A stretch of 64,000 bases of DNA from Chloranthus sessilifolius (taxonomy: Eukaryota; Streptophyta; Magnoliopsida; Chloranthales; Chloranthaceae), in NCBI GenBank assembly GCA_021018995.1, contig CM037597.1, forward strand, positions 34,474,936 through 34,538,935, read 5' to 3'. A program made the position numbers and the translations under genes. Positions 26,630 through 38,502 of this stretch are shown here, one piece after another (position 1 is the stretch's first letter; each line of letters begins with the position of its first letter). The notes beneath the pieces were generated by a model. It saw only the letters and a program-made list of their open reading frames with translations, did no database searches and was not told the origin of the DNA.

Positions 26630-27435
26630 AACCTCTCGGATTGGTGCTTAAACAGAAAGGTGCAAGTCAAGGGGACCTTATCCATTCAGCCAACTTATCA
26701 AGTTGTTCAGCCCCAAAGAGAATCTCCCGATATATATGCAGCGGATAACCAACCTCTCAAGTACTTGCTTTAGTACTTGTCGACTAGTTCGGCATTCCTT
26801 TCGAGCATAACTAAATCTGGAAGTGAACCTATCGACATATAGCTGCAGCCTACAGCCTTCCTGTTGACTTTTGCTGGAACAATAGCTAGAAAACCTCTCG
26901 AAATCTCCTTCAGTTCAACCTCTCGAATAGTGCAGCCTACAGCCTTTCATCCTGTCGAGATTACCTCCAGCAACCTATCGAAGTGCAACAGTCCTCCATC
27001 CTTTCAAGCACTCCAACATGTAATCCTCTCGAATGGATCCTCCACACCATCAGCCAACCTATCGAGTGGCAGCCTTTGCGGCTTCAGTACCTCTCGAGTT
27101 CCAGCTTAACCTCCCATGTCCTCTCGACTTCAAGCACACCTTCAGCAGCAACCTCTCGAATAGTGGGCCTCATCCTCTCGAGAGGATTACTGACAGCTTC
27201 AGTACCTCTCGAGCTTCAGCCCTTCAATCAGCCAACCTGTCGAGATCTTCTCTTCAGCATTCCTTCATACTCTCGAGTGGTAGAAACTCCAACCCAACTA
27301 GTCGACCCGCAGCTCCCATCCTCCCACAACCTCTTGAATGGATGAGCTTTACCTTCAGCCATCCTAGCGAGTAGATAGTGCACACTTCAGCCATTACCCT
27401 CAGCCTCCCTCTCGAAGTCTTCATCCTCTCGAGTT
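26630..27435. repeat. Dispersed CCTCTCGA(G) motif cluster
   Basis: About 20 copies of CCTCTCGA or one-base variants (CCTATCGA, CCTGTCGA) recur at irregular 20-60 bp spacing, just before the 3' LTR of the Athila-like element. Many extend to CTCGAG palindromes. The sequence between copies is unrelated. Confidence 0.75.
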
Positions 27436-27530
27436 AATCTTCTCCACCTCATAAGATGACTGCTGAAGCTGCAGATTTTAAACTTCATCAGCCTATACTT
27501 CTTCAAGCTGATCCAACTCGGGCTCCATCA

Positions 27531-28854
27531 TGTCTAAAATGTGAGGACTATTTTTTGTAATAGCTGCAGCTAGAGTATTTTGGGTCAAATATCAATAAAT
27601 AGTAGGGGCATTTTTGGAAACTCCAAGGCACAAGAGAAGTCTACACATGGGAAAAACTGATTTTCAATTCAAATTCTTGGCGGGAATCAAAATACTTCAG
27701 CTGGGTAGAACTGAATTGAGCTCTCTTCTCTTTGATTGGACAGAGCACTAATCACATGCATTAGAAGTATTTGCAATGGAAATTCTCTCTTCTGATTGGC
27801 TGAAATTCAAGGCACATGGATCATTGCATATGTATAAATAGGCATTCTCTTTGCTATAATTCTTCAGCAAGGAAACTAGGAAATTCTCTGAGTTCTCCGT
27901 GACTCATTTAGGTTTAGTTTTAGCTTTTATTTTCCTTTTTTTCTTCCCCATTCTCTCCCTAATCCAGCCTGTTGGATTAGATCTAGGTAGCAGCTCAGAT
28001 CTGTTTTGTAATTGTAATTTCGGCATGAAGATGTGTGGATTGATGCAGAGACTACAGATCTGAGAACAAGGTTATTGCAAGTTGTTTGATTCAATAAATT
28101 ATTGATTTTAGAGTTTAATTAAATCTAAAGATCTTGTGGTTCCATTAGATGTCTACAGGATTCATGTATTTGGGAATAGCTCATTCAGTTTACCAGTAGA
28201 TCTATTGATTGCCATCTGATTTCCCTTGGTTTAATATCCCTGCGGGAGCCTAAGCTTGTAGCCTTATATCCACAGTATTTGTAGCAATTTTAATGTTTCA
28301 ATTTGAACCTTTGGATTGGATGAAGTCTATAGGATGATTTGTGACCATTCAAGTGGACAGATCATACCCTAAAGACTTGTTTAAACTTTTGATTTAATTT
28401 GAATTCTTCTACCTTGCACTTTAGCTTGTAGCCAAGTGAAGGACAACTATAAATTCACATGCCTTGATTTGTTTTGCAATAAGAACCAGTCCCTACCTGT
28501 CTATTTCTCCCTATTTTATATTTTATTTTACCATTTATCTTCCTCAATCTTTTAGATTTAGTTTTATATTTCTGTTTTATAAATTAGATCTAGTGACACC
28601 CGAAAAACTCTCTTTGATCTTAGACTAGGCTAGAATTTCCAGATCTGTAGTAGATCTGGAGGTTTACTATACAGCCTATTAGGTTTTAGATCACTACTCC
28701 TTGTGGGACAAACTCTTACTTTTAAAACTTGCGACAAAAGGACCCTGTATCTTATAGGTCTGAATATTTTAGATGTGTTATTTTCATCTTCTGTTTTACT
28801 TTGATTTTAATTTGCTTTTACCACCAATAATTATCAACACCCTAAAATATCACA
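27531..28854 (+). repeat. 3' LTR of the Athila-like element
   Basis: It ends ATATCACA like the left LTR. The start at a TGTC near 27531 is a guess; the matched part begins near 27809. The sequence after 28854 (GCAAT) would be the target duplication, but the left partner cannot be checked because that LTR start is missing. Confidence 0.6.
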
Positions 28855-29036
28855 GCAATCTCGTATGCCAAGATCTGTGGAACAACATATTAATGAGATT
28901 TTTATGGGCTTCATAGGAAATAAAAATCAAAATTATAGTAGACATATTACCCTCAAAATTAGAGCAGACGACGTTACATGCAGGGCAATCGTGCAGCCAT
29001 AAATATTATATTCTTACACAGCCTCTGCCCTCTTGG
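28855..29036 (+). other. Flank with a short unidentified ORF
   Basis: A 45-codon ORF starts at an ATG near 28865 (MPRSVEQHINEIFMGFIG...) and ends near 29000. I do not recognise it, and its length allows chance. Nothing else is visible in this stretch. Confidence 0.2.
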
Positions 29037-29385
29037 CTATTCCCAGTTCCTTTTCATTTTGTCCACGCACTGCAACAGGTGCTTGTACGCCACATCACCC
29101 CATGGATATTCGTTGAAATTTGGGAGATTATCAATGAGACCGAGGTAGGAGTCGTCGAGGATGTATTTGGTGTTCAAAAAGAGGACGATGGTGAGGACGA
29201 ACAACAAACAGAGTTTCAAGAAGTTCTCATCAGCACCCTCAGCTACGCCATTAATGGCGTTGATAATGTCTCCCCTCTTTACAAGGTTAATGCACCTGAA
29301 ATACTTATTTCTGATCGTCTGGTCTTCGAGAAGGGGCTTGGAGGGAGGATAACGGTGAGGGGTCAGTCATTCGAAGACCAGTTAT
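29037..29385 (-). pseudogene. DUF1985 domain fragment
   Basis: The minus strand reads through about 110 codons with the DUF1985 pattern: a TIRNKYFRCINLVKRGDII segment, a hydrophobic LKLCLLFVLTIVLFL helix, and LIDNLPNFNEYPWGDVAYKHL. In plants DUF1985 is found mostly in transposon-related proteins, often with a Ulp1-like protease as in some Mutator-like elements. No protease or transposase is seen nearby, so this is a fragment. The sequence at 29396-29590 on the same strand is open but not recognised. Confidence 0.6.
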
Positions 29386-29649
29386 TAAGAAAAAATCAAG
29401 TGGGCACAATCTGATATGGCCCTTCCCAAAATTCCTGATGTTTTTTCCAATCCATAACTTGATGATTGTGTCTAGGAGGTCGTTGGCACTTTACACGTCC
29501 TTCGGTGCCAATTTTTTTTTCTGAAGATAGATTTCGAAGTAGACTTTTCCTATGTTCAGATGCCTCGTCAAAGATCGACCGGCACTTCACAATATTGCAC
29601 TTAGTCGTTGGAGTTTTGATAACTATCTTGAAAATCTATGTATCATAAA

Positions 29650-30480
29650 AAGGATAAGTTTAAAGAAGAAGACATTAAAAAAGGAGTGTCGTAGCGCTAG
29701 CACCTCTTGATAGAAGGGCTGACGCTTCCCATAAGAAGCACTAATGCTCTATACATGAGGCGACGACAGATCTATGTAGAGGCGCTAATGCATCATGAAA
29801 GAAGCGTTAGTGCTCCATCAAGGAAGGGATGGCGCCTCTATATAGCAGCATATTTGAAGCAGAATGAAAATAAAAGGACACTCAACTTGTTGTTTCAGAA
29901 AAAGAAAAAAGGAGTTCACCGCTTCGATCTATCTTCTTACTATGCTCTGAGAAGATTAAAATTAGGGCAAATATGAAAAGTAATTTATGAATTTTTAATT
30001 CACAAATTTGCCACCTCAAATAGTCTTTTTGATTAGTAATAATGGTCATTGCAAACCTCAATGTCAGGCGTCATATTCCCATCCGCTTCGCACGGCTTTA
30101 TGCTTCAGGTTCTGACTGTGGTAATATATGATATAAAGTCATACGTCGCTTCGCACAAAAAGATACTACATGTCAATAAAAAGGTGTTACATGTCATATT
30201 GTAGGCGCATTCCACTCCTTGACGGAGTGCTAACACTTCATGAAAGAGGTGCTAACGCTCCGTCAAGGAAGCGATGGCACCTCTATATAAAGGCGCTAGC
30301 GCTTCATATACGAAGAGGAAAAAAAAAAATTTAATTGGGGCAATAATTGTCTTTTTGAAGGATAATAATGGCCATTGCAACCCCCGATGTCAGGAACGTA
30401 TCACAAGTTGCTTCACAGTACTTTGCTTTTCAGATTTTGCCAGTGGTAACTTTGGTTAAAGCGGAGTTAAGTGATTAAAA
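29650..30480. repeat. Duplicated hairpin-rich block
   Basis: Two diverged copies of a unit are seen: about 29790-29900 matches 30230-30330, and 30000-30110 matches 30335-30420. Both carry recurring GGCGCTAGCGCTTC-like motifs. Similar motifs (GAGGTGCTAGCACTTC) occur at 33250-33930 beyond the nested LTR element, so this probably belongs to the same foldback-like element. Confidence 0.5.
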
Positions 30481-30902
30481 GGTTGGAATGTCACATCAGC
30501 CAAAAAGGCGCTATGTGTCAAGCCCATATCAATATTCGCAGAGATATCTCTATGTCCGAGCGCATTCTCTGCGCCTATTGGTACATTGTGGCCCAGAAGA
30601 ATGTGCCCGGGCTTAAAGATATCTCTACGCCTATTGATATAGGCAAGACGCGTAGAGCCTTTTTATGAAGTGATGGTTGTCATAGGGTCCACTTTACTAA
30701 CTAGGGTTTAACTTTTAAAATATTTTAAAAGTTATGCTCTCTTTCAGTCGTCATTCTTGACTTTTTTAGAAGTCTCTTTCTTTTCTCTGTCATCTCTTTC
30801 TTTTTCTAAGAATGTGTCAAACATACTTTTTCAGGTATATTTTACTCAAAAAATGTGGGCACCCCGGTATAAAAGAGTTGGCACCTTGAGAGAGAAGCAT
30901 TG

Positions 30903-31576
30903 TGTCACAGAGTTACTCTTTGCAACATAATCTCCCGTGTGGCAACTAGCTTTCCTGGACTAGATCAGCCTACTCATGTTTCAAACCTGCACGGTAACAC
31001 ATTAGGTTAGAAACTATTTGAATTCTCGAATGCAATTCATATAGCTATACACAGCAACCATCCTAGGGGTAGCCCCACTTAGGGTCTAGGTTCGCACCAT
31101 GGATGGTGGTCGTGGACCACCAACATGATGGCTCCAGCACACGACATGACAAGAGCAACCCATCACCTATGTGAGGCCCGGATGCACGAACTCAAGCCCA
31201 CAAGGCTATCATATGCATTTCGTAGGGGCTCACTTAGGCTAGCGACATGTCACGTGACTGTTAGATCACTTCCCCATATATATGGTTTAAATATCAACAG
31301 AGGCCAAATGGCGGGAGGACCTCAAACGTATCGGTTTGACATACTTTACTGTTCACACCACAATACCTTGCAACACTAGCCCAACTGGCCATGTCGCAAT
31401 CGTGTCGCTCCCATGTCTTGGCCCTTCATCCCAACGTGCCATGACACCCTCGTGGCCTACGACCAATACGCTTGGTGCTGCCCTAGGGGCCTTGATGCAC
31501 CAGTGATGCTCATGATGCAGAGAGGGAAAATGGCCCTACGTTGGACCTGAATGGCCACACTGTGGCCCCCATCACA
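30903..31576 (-). repeat. 3' LTR of the gag-only element
   Basis: The plus strand starts TGTCACAGAGTTACTC and ends CCATCACA. It is a direct repeat of 32472-33144. Confidence 0.8.
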
Positions 31577-31650
31577 TCCTCCTCCACTCAAAATCGTCAA
31601 CGTCCTCATTGACGCCAAGGCACTTCTCTGTAAGAACATGCTAAAACTAC

Positions 31651-31815
31651 ACCTGGTGTATTGTTCATCGGCGCTTCCGCCTCACCTCAAGCCCCAAAAC
31701 TGTACATGATGTATTGTTCATCGGCGCTTCCGCCTCACTTCAAGCTCTAAAATTATACATACTGTATTGTTCATCGGCATTTCTGCCCCACCTCAAGCCC
31801 CAAAATTGTACATGG
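31651..31815. repeat. Three tandem copies of a 55-57 bp unit
   Basis: Each copy contains GTATTGTTCATCGGC followed by a Pro/Ser-codon-like pyrimidine stretch and AAGC. It lies in the internal region of the gag-only element. Confidence 0.75.
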
Positions 31816-32471
31816 TTGGTGTCTAAGTCCTCCCACGGCCCACGCCAACAAGATCGCGGTGTATAGCTCTCTTCTCAGTGGTTTGTCACCTTTAAGCTGA
31901 CATTTTGAGGGCACTGCTTCGCTAGATGCGGTCCACCACATATGAAGCAACCGTGCATCTTCTTCTGTGTACCCTCCTACACAAGATGCGATGCTCATGG
32001 GCACTCTTTCACTACGTGCAGTCCCTCACATATGAAGCACTTCCTCACCTACTTCGGCTTGACTGTCACTTTCTTCTTACCTCCAGCTTGCTCCTCACCT
32101 TTCTGTTCAAGTCCGCTCTCATGTGTCTTCCTTGCATCCTTCGTAGAGTTCTCGAGCACTTCTGCATCGCGAGAGCCTTTGGATGTCTCAGATTCGAGTT
32201 TCTTGACTTGTGGTGATAGTGTCTCAACTGGTATCGTAAGGATCAATCTCTTCAATATGCATACATCTTCGCGTAATTCTCCCAAGGCCACCTTCATACC
32301 TCACACTTTCGCAAACAAGTATTCCACTTTCTGGGCCAACACAGCATGGTTTTCCTCATGCTCATTCAACCTTTGTGTCATCACCATCGGTCCTAATGTC
32401 TCTAATGGTTTACCTTGAATTTGCAACGAAGCTCCTTTTGCCTCTGCCATCTTAGTGGCTCTGATACCAAA

Positions 32472-33144
32472 TGTCACGGAGTTACTCTTTGCGACGTAAT
32501 CTCCCATGGGGCAACTAGCTTTCTTGAACTAGATCAGCCTACTCATGTTTCAAACCTGCATGGTAACGCATTAGGTTAGAAACTATGCAGATTCCTGAAT
32601 GTAATTCCTATAGCTATACGCATCGACCATCATAGGGGCAGCCCCACTGAGGGTCTAGGTCCACACCGTGGATGGTGGTCATGGACCACCAACATGATGG
32701 CTCCAGCACATGATGCGACAAGAGCGACCCAACACCTATGCGAGGCCCGGATGCACGAACTCAAGCCCACAAGGCTATCATACGCGTTCCATAGGGGATC
32801 ACTTAGGCCAGCGACATGTCACATGGCTATTAGATCACTTCCCCATATATATGGTTTAAACATCAACAAAGGCCAAATGGCGGGAGGACCTCAAACGTAT
32901 TGGTTTGACATACTTTATTGTTCACACCGCAACGCCCTGCAACGCTAGCCAAGCTGGCCATGTTGCGACCGTGTCGCTCCCATCTCTTGACCCTTCATCC
33001 CAGCGTGCCTCGACACCCTCATGGCCTACGACCAATACGCTTGGTGGCGCCCTCGGGGCCTTGACGCACCAGTAATGCTCATGATGCAGAGAGGGAAAAT
33101 GGCCCTATGGCGAACCCAAATGGCCACGCTGTAGCCTCTGTCAC
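32472..33144 (-). repeat. 5' LTR of the gag-only element
   Basis: The plus strand starts TGTCACGGAGTTACTC next to the primer binding site. It is a direct repeat of 30903-31576. Confidence 0.8.
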
Positions 33145-33149
33145 CGTTG

Positions 33150-33890
33150 GCACCGTTGGGGTGCCTTGATATCGAGGTGTATGTGCTTCACTATCGAGGT
33201 GTAAACAAATAAAATAAAAAATAAAAAATAGGGTACAAACACCTCGATATCGAGGTGCTAGCACTTCAATATCGAGGTGCAAAAAAAAAATTCTTCTTAT
33301 TTTTAGTTTTTACACCTCGGTGGCGAATTGCCAACACCTCGATATTGAGGCACCGACGCCCCGGTGGTGCCAAATCTTCTCTCCTAGGGTATCAGCACTT
33401 CTCTACCAGAGTATAGGCGCTTCGCAATCGGGCGCCTACAAGTTTTTTAGTAAAATATACTTGGAAAAGTAAATCTGACACTTTCTTGGTAAAAGGGAGA
33501 AGAGAGAGAAAAGAAAGAGACTTTTTTTTAAATATTTTAAAAGTTATATTCCCTTTCAGCCGTCATTCTTAACTTTTTTAGACTTTCTTTTCTCTTTTCT
33601 CTTTTCTCTTTTCTCTTACTTTTTCCAAGAAAGTGTTAGACTAACTTTGTCAGGTATATTTTACTCAAAAAATGTGGGCACTGTAGCAGTGCTACTTCTC
33701 CAGTAAGCAGCGGCACCCCGTATATAGCGTCGGCACCCAGAGAGAATCGCTAGCATTTAGTATTGAGGTATCGGTTCTTCGCTATTAAGGTACAAAAAAA
33801 AAAACTCAGTATCGAAGCGTCGACACCTCGATATCGAGGTGTCAATGCCTCAGTAGTGCCAGCGCTTCTCTACCGTGGTGGTGGCGCTTC
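33150..33890. repeat. CACCTCGATATCGAGGTG palindrome cluster
   Basis: The exact 18 bp palindrome occurs near 33240 and 33825, with many half copies and variants (about 33165-33280, 33300-33360, 33760-33910). Several are followed by GCTAGCACTTC. It lies in the right half of the foldback-like element. Confidence 0.75.
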
Positions 33891-34165
33891 GAAACCGAGG
33901 TGCTAGCACTTCACTGCTGGGCGCCCACATTTTTCGACTAAAATATACCTGAAATAGTAAGTCTGACACTTTCTTGAAAAAAGGGAGAAGAGAAAATAAA
34001 GAGACTTCTAAAAAAGTCATGAATGACGGCTGAAAGGGAATATAAGTTTTAAAATATTTTAAAAGTTTAACCCTAGTTAGAAAAGTTGGCCCCATGCCAC
34101 CCATCACTTCATAAAAAGGCACTACTTGTCACACCCATATCAATAGGCGTAAAGATATTTCTACA

Positions 34166-34742
34166 CCTAGAAGAATTCTCCCCTCAACCATATATATATG
34201 CGTTATAATTTAATTGCAAACCCCCTCTAAAATCACTCATGAACACATTCAAGCTCCAAAACTCTTTATTAAGATGAGCTATAAATAAATCGATCAAAAC
34301 TAATCAATTTTATGCCCATCGGAGGTAAAATGTTGAGTATGCTGATGATGCCAACATCAGCAACACTGAGGTGACCTCATTGGTTAGACAGGTTAATTAT
34401 GAAAGGGTAATGCAACATAGAAGACTAAATAAGGTTTAGGCTTTAGAGAATGATACTGAAAGAATTAGGGTTAAGCTATGAGATAGAGAGATAGGAGAAG
34501 AGCTTTAGCTGCGTTCTAATAACCCACTAGCATATATATTAATCTCAAATGAAGGTTATGGGGTCCCAAGTCCCAACACTAGTGATACAGGAATGCTGCA
34601 CTAGTTTGGAGATCATGTGCCATGAGGGCTTGGACCAATAGCAAAATGGAAGGTTGACAATAATGCAACCTCAAGGTATGCAACCTCAAGGTCGCAAATT
34701 GGAGCCCATGCACACACCTTACCTATTAAGCGTGAAAACATG
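34166..34742. other. Flank between the foldback-like and CACTA elements
   Basis: AT-rich sequence. I see no gene, repeat or RNA that I can support. Confidence 0.4.
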
Positions 34743-35010
34743 CACTACAAAAACAAGTACCTACACCGACGGCTATCCACCGTCGGCGTAGACTGCACCA
34801 GCCGTCGGTAAAATGAATCACCAATTGCTGGAAACTCTACGCAAACGACTACCAGTCGTCGGCAATATTCCCGTCAACGAATACATATGCTGACAGTTAC
34901 AAACCGTCAATTTTTTTTTTTAATAATTTTTTTAATTAAATTAGCCTAGCCGTCGGCGTAGGGTATTTGTCTTTTTCTACGCCGACGGCTCTTGTTTCCG
35001 CCGTCGGCAC
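34743..35010. repeat. CACTA left terminus with subterminal repeats
   Basis: The terminal CACTAC is followed by at least five CCGTCGGCGTAG-like motifs in both orientations (about 34770-34800, 34850-34865, 34945-34960, 34980-35010). Such repeats are where CACTA transposases bind in studied families. Confidence 0.75.
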
Positions 35011-36937
35011 AGGTCCTTTTCAGAAAATTAAAAAAAAAAAAGAAAATTCCCAATTTTTACTATTTCCATTTTTTTTGTAATTATTTTTATTTTTTTTAAT
35101 TATTCTCTTTTTTTTTATTTTCAATATTTGATTTGCATTCCACATATTGCTATAACTCTAGAGAGGGGAAGTGGTTGAGCTTCTATAGAGTCATCACCTT
35201 CAGCCTCGTTGAACTCTTGATTTTGCATACTCAGAGGTATGAATTCAAAGTAAGAAACATAGGTATTACTGCAAAATTTACCATCTCAGGTGGTGATGAA
35301 AGATTCACATTCACCCAACCCAACTCTCTGTAGATCCATAATCAGCACTCACCAAAGCCAAATCTCCTGCCAAAATGCCGTAGTTTTTTCAAGCGTCACA
35401 TTTACCCAGTCATTATATAGTACACATGCTTGGTATTAGGCCACAGTTTTGGAATCACACACCACCAATCCATCTCCTTCACATGTCTACATATAGGCCA
35501 CAGTAGGTAGATTGCCTGTAATCGCCACCTGAGATCACTTCATATGGGCTACAAATGAAAGATTGAGTGCTCTTTTGTCTTATTTGAATTCTTCACTTGC
35601 ATAGTAGTGGGTTAATCCACCCTTTGTTTTGAACTATTTGCTGCTATAAATGAATTCTAGCTAGGACCCTCCCACCTGATCTTATTGGAAAAAACCTTGA
35701 ATCTAAACAAAAAAAAAAACAAAGAAATTGGTTAATTAGAACCCCAAAAATTTGTAAACCTGGGAATGAAATTTGTAATATAATGAGAAGCTGCCAGTCC
35801 ATTTTAAAGTCTTTTAGTCTCGACTATTGTTGGATGAATAATGAGAAAATCAGGCATCACAATTCTGACATTAGGTCCTTAAATATGTTTGAACTTGAGT
35901 CATGCAATTTATCAGAGTTGCCATTTGGTGGTGCACAAGCATGCATGCTATGGCAGAAGCATTGAGACATGCACAGACTTAAAAAGCCTCTGGATCTATG
36001 TGTGTCTAAGTCTGCACCACCACAGCGCTCATGCTTGTGCCCCATCCCTGGCCCAACCACCATATACCAACTTATATATCATTAGAGGCCCATCCAAATT
36101 TTCAATTCTGTATCTTCATCCGAGAATAGGAATGCCTTTAAAATATGAAAATAGTAATCTTACCTTTAGCTCTGTTAGTTCAATTACACAAGCACATTCA
36201 ACCACCTCCACTCCAATGCGTTCTATAAGGAAAACATTGCTAAGATGGATAATAGAGATGAATCAAAATGACGCAAATATATTGTGTACATATACAAGCA
36301 TTCTCAGGTGTTGAATCTTGTCCACCAACATACTAAAGTAAAAGATCTTATACACTCAGCCATTAGTCATTTTTCCATGTGTTTCCACATTTTACATCCA
36401 TCATAATTTCAATCTCAAGAGTATTCCAAGGAGATCGGAGGACTTAATAGGTGACACCACATCATATTTTCAATGAAAATGGACAAAGGCATTAGGTGCT
36501 GGATTAGAGGCTGCTTAGATGACAAAAAATGATAGTATCAACTGATACTGATATGTTTTGGCCGATGCCAAAGGATACCAAACCCCTTGGTTGGCTGACA
36601 ATAAATAATAGTATCAACAGATACTGATACGTTTTGACCGATGCCCTCCAATACTCATACAACGAATACTATCAGTATCGGCCGAGTTTTAATACCCTTC
36701 TACTAAAGTCCTAGAAGTAAAACAAAAAATGAGGACTATATTTTACAAAAAATTGCAGTACGTGGATAATTTTTCTGATGAGACAAGTTTTTGTAAACCA
36801 TCCATACCCATAATATTTTCAAGTTGCAGGCCCTGCTCACAATGAGATTGCATTTCTTTCGCTTGTTTCAACAAAATTTCCTGAATTATAAAAAATAAAA
36901 AAATGAATCAAAGTTCACGACGAGATTTGTTATCCTT

Positions 36938-37180
36938 ATTTTGGAAGCAAATCCATGTACGGTGTAATATTCATTTTAAAAAATTGAACCAATCATAAGA
37001 ACTACGCTAGATTCAGCTGAAATGAGCACATAATTGTTAAATACAGGTAAAAAGCATATTTTGGAAACAAATCCATGTACACTGTAATATTTATTTTAAA
37101 AAAATTGAACCAATCATAAGAACTACACTAGATTCAGCTGAAATGAGCACATAATTGTTAAATACAGGCAAAAAGCATAT
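36938..37180. repeat. Tandem duplication of about 117 bp
   Basis: Two adjacent copies start with TTTTGGAAGCAAATCCATG and TTTTGGAAACAAATCCATG and end at AAAAAGCATAT. They differ at only a few positions, so the duplication is recent relative to the rest of the element. Confidence 0.85.
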
Positions 37181-38184
37181 ATATAAGTGCGGGTAAAATT
37201 AACTCTATAGCCTATTAGAAGTACTTCAAACAATGGTTTTGGTTCCTTTAATTCCATCAGAGGCTCCTTTTGCATTCAGGTCTATATGATCTCTAAATAT
37301 GAACCTCAATTTAATTCTTGTGAAAGGTGAAAGCCTCCTCCATTCCTTAAAAGTCCAAATAATATTTCTCTAGTTTCTCCTTCATATCTGAGTTCCTAGA
37401 TCTGTGATTTTTAAAGGAAACTAATAAATTTTATCAAATTCTAACATAAACTCAATCTGTGTAGCAACTATAATATAACAATGGTAGATGAATATTTAAA
37501 AATTTTGCACGAAAACCCTCCTCTGATTGAAACACTTTGCAGTGTTTTTTTCATATAGAGAGAGAGAGAGATGCAAGAACAAGATAGAAAATGATACACC
37601 ATAATCATAAAGAGCTATAGACAGTTCATTTACCATAATTCAGCAAGAACAAGATAAAAATGTATGTTGATTCAAATTACTACTACACATAATACGGATT
37701 AGATTTAGGGTAATGAAAATTCGAATTGGTACTACACAACTAATTAGATTTAGGGTAATGATCACCTGACTCAAGTCACGGTCAATGTTTTACCATGATC
37801 TGATGGTCACTTGTTCAAGTCAGTGAGGTGATCACTGCCCTTAGATATATTATCTATCATGTATTTAATTAATATAACCTGTTGAATGTAGTTGATAATT
37901 CTCTGGTCAATGACTTTGTTGCCCAGCTCATCTGTGACATGAAACACTACAAAAAAATTCTTTCTTATTAGAAGAATCAAATATGCAAAAATTATAGGTC
38001 AATCTGAAGTCATAGGGTGATTTTATTACCATCCATGAACCACCCAGCGTCACAAGAAATGAAGCTTTTTGAAATAATAAGATTCATATTTGTTCACACT
38101 TACACCACTTCCAATAGGAGTCCATTGACAAATCCCCTATAGTACACAATCACAACATCTCATCCACTTTGAACTCTCTTAACG

Positions 38185-38502
38185 TTAGGATTTTTCACTC
38201 CAGCCAAAAAAGGAGGAGTCCGCAGTTGGGACCTGAAGATGATTCGGAATTATTACTGTTGGGTTATCCTCTGCAGGTGGTGCACTAAGCTCCTTCTCAC
38301 GTAAACATAGTTGTTGCAAGTTTGCAACAGCTGATGATACTGTTGAGCTTGCATCTTCAACTGTCGAAGGTACAGGATAATCAAGCATGGAAAAAAAAGA
38401 GTTAACAGCAGTTCCTGGAAAGAAACCATTTCCAGCAATCACATTTTCATCCTCAATCAATTCCGAAAATAAAGAAGAGTCGAATGAAAACTTAATTGAC
38501 AA
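38185..38502 (-). pseudogene. Probable GBF-interacting protein 1-like fragment
   Basis: A 105-codon minus-strand ORF ends with NLQQLCLREKE, APPAEDNPTVIIPNHLQV and PTAD. The stretch VIIPNHLQV followed by TAD resembles the conserved core of plant GIP1-like proteins, where it is usually followed by CSHLSFGSFG; here that continuation is lost. The N-terminal part was not recognised and has no good start. GIP1-like proteins bind G-box factors and carry a UBA-like N-terminal region that is absent here. It lies inside the CACTA element, so I infer a captured gene piece. The family call rests on a short match. Confidence 0.45.

Larger units (their letters stand above)
21413..28854 (+). mobile_element. 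Non-autonomous Athila-like LTR retrotransposon
   Basis: About 1045 bp at 21413-22457 is repeated at about 27809-28854, with few differences. Just inside the left copy at 22467-22484 is TGGCGCCACTGCCGGGGA, the Asp-tRNA type primer binding site of Athila elements. An ORF at 23017-23286 resembles the C-terminal Gag spacer of Athila (LGQLSNALT, then LPNQPMNNPKG). No protease, RT or integrase is visible between about 23300 and 27500, so I class it as a non-autonomous derivative. The near-identical LTRs suggest a fairly young copy. The left LTR lacks the start seen in the right one. A divergent relative lies in inverse orientation at 60409-64000. Confidence 0.75.
30903..33144 (-). mobile_element. 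Small gag-only LTR retrotransposon
   Basis: The LTRs at 30903-31576 and about 32472-33144 flank about 0.9 kb. The primer binding site TGGTATCAGAGC (minus strand, 32458-32469) abuts the right LTR, so the element is in minus orientation. A purine tract (minus strand of about 31577-31590, GTGGAGGAGGA) precedes the 3' LTR. Between them are Gag-like remains: a Glu/Lys-rich coiled-coil-like segment (about 32049-32440) and two zinc knuckles (about 31900-32040, CFICEGLHVVKEC and CFICGGPHLAKQC). No pol is present, as in TR-GAG elements. Flanks CATTG and CGTTG may be a diverged target duplication. The LTRs differ at roughly one base in ten, so it is old. It is broken, with several breaks. Confidence 0.8.
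30605..34165. mobile_element. Foldback-like element with long inverted arms
   Basis: The sequence at about 30605-30870 is matched in inverse orientation at about 33930-34165, including ATCACTTCATAAAAAGGC, TATCAATAGGCGTA and AAAATATTTTAAAAGTT. Further direct and inverted copies of the inner arm occur at 33430-33690. No transposase is seen, so it is non-autonomous. It is split by the LTR element at 30903-33144; without that insert it would be about 1.3 kb. Long arms and internal hairpins fit a foldback or Mutator-like derivative, but the family is uncertain. Confidence 0.5.

Noticed and set aside
25937-27374. Overlapping ORFs of 75-120 codons on both strands
   Set aside because: Several frames are open at once across the CCTCTCGA cluster, with no domain and no homolog I recognise. 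The non-coding interior of the Athila-like element explains it better.
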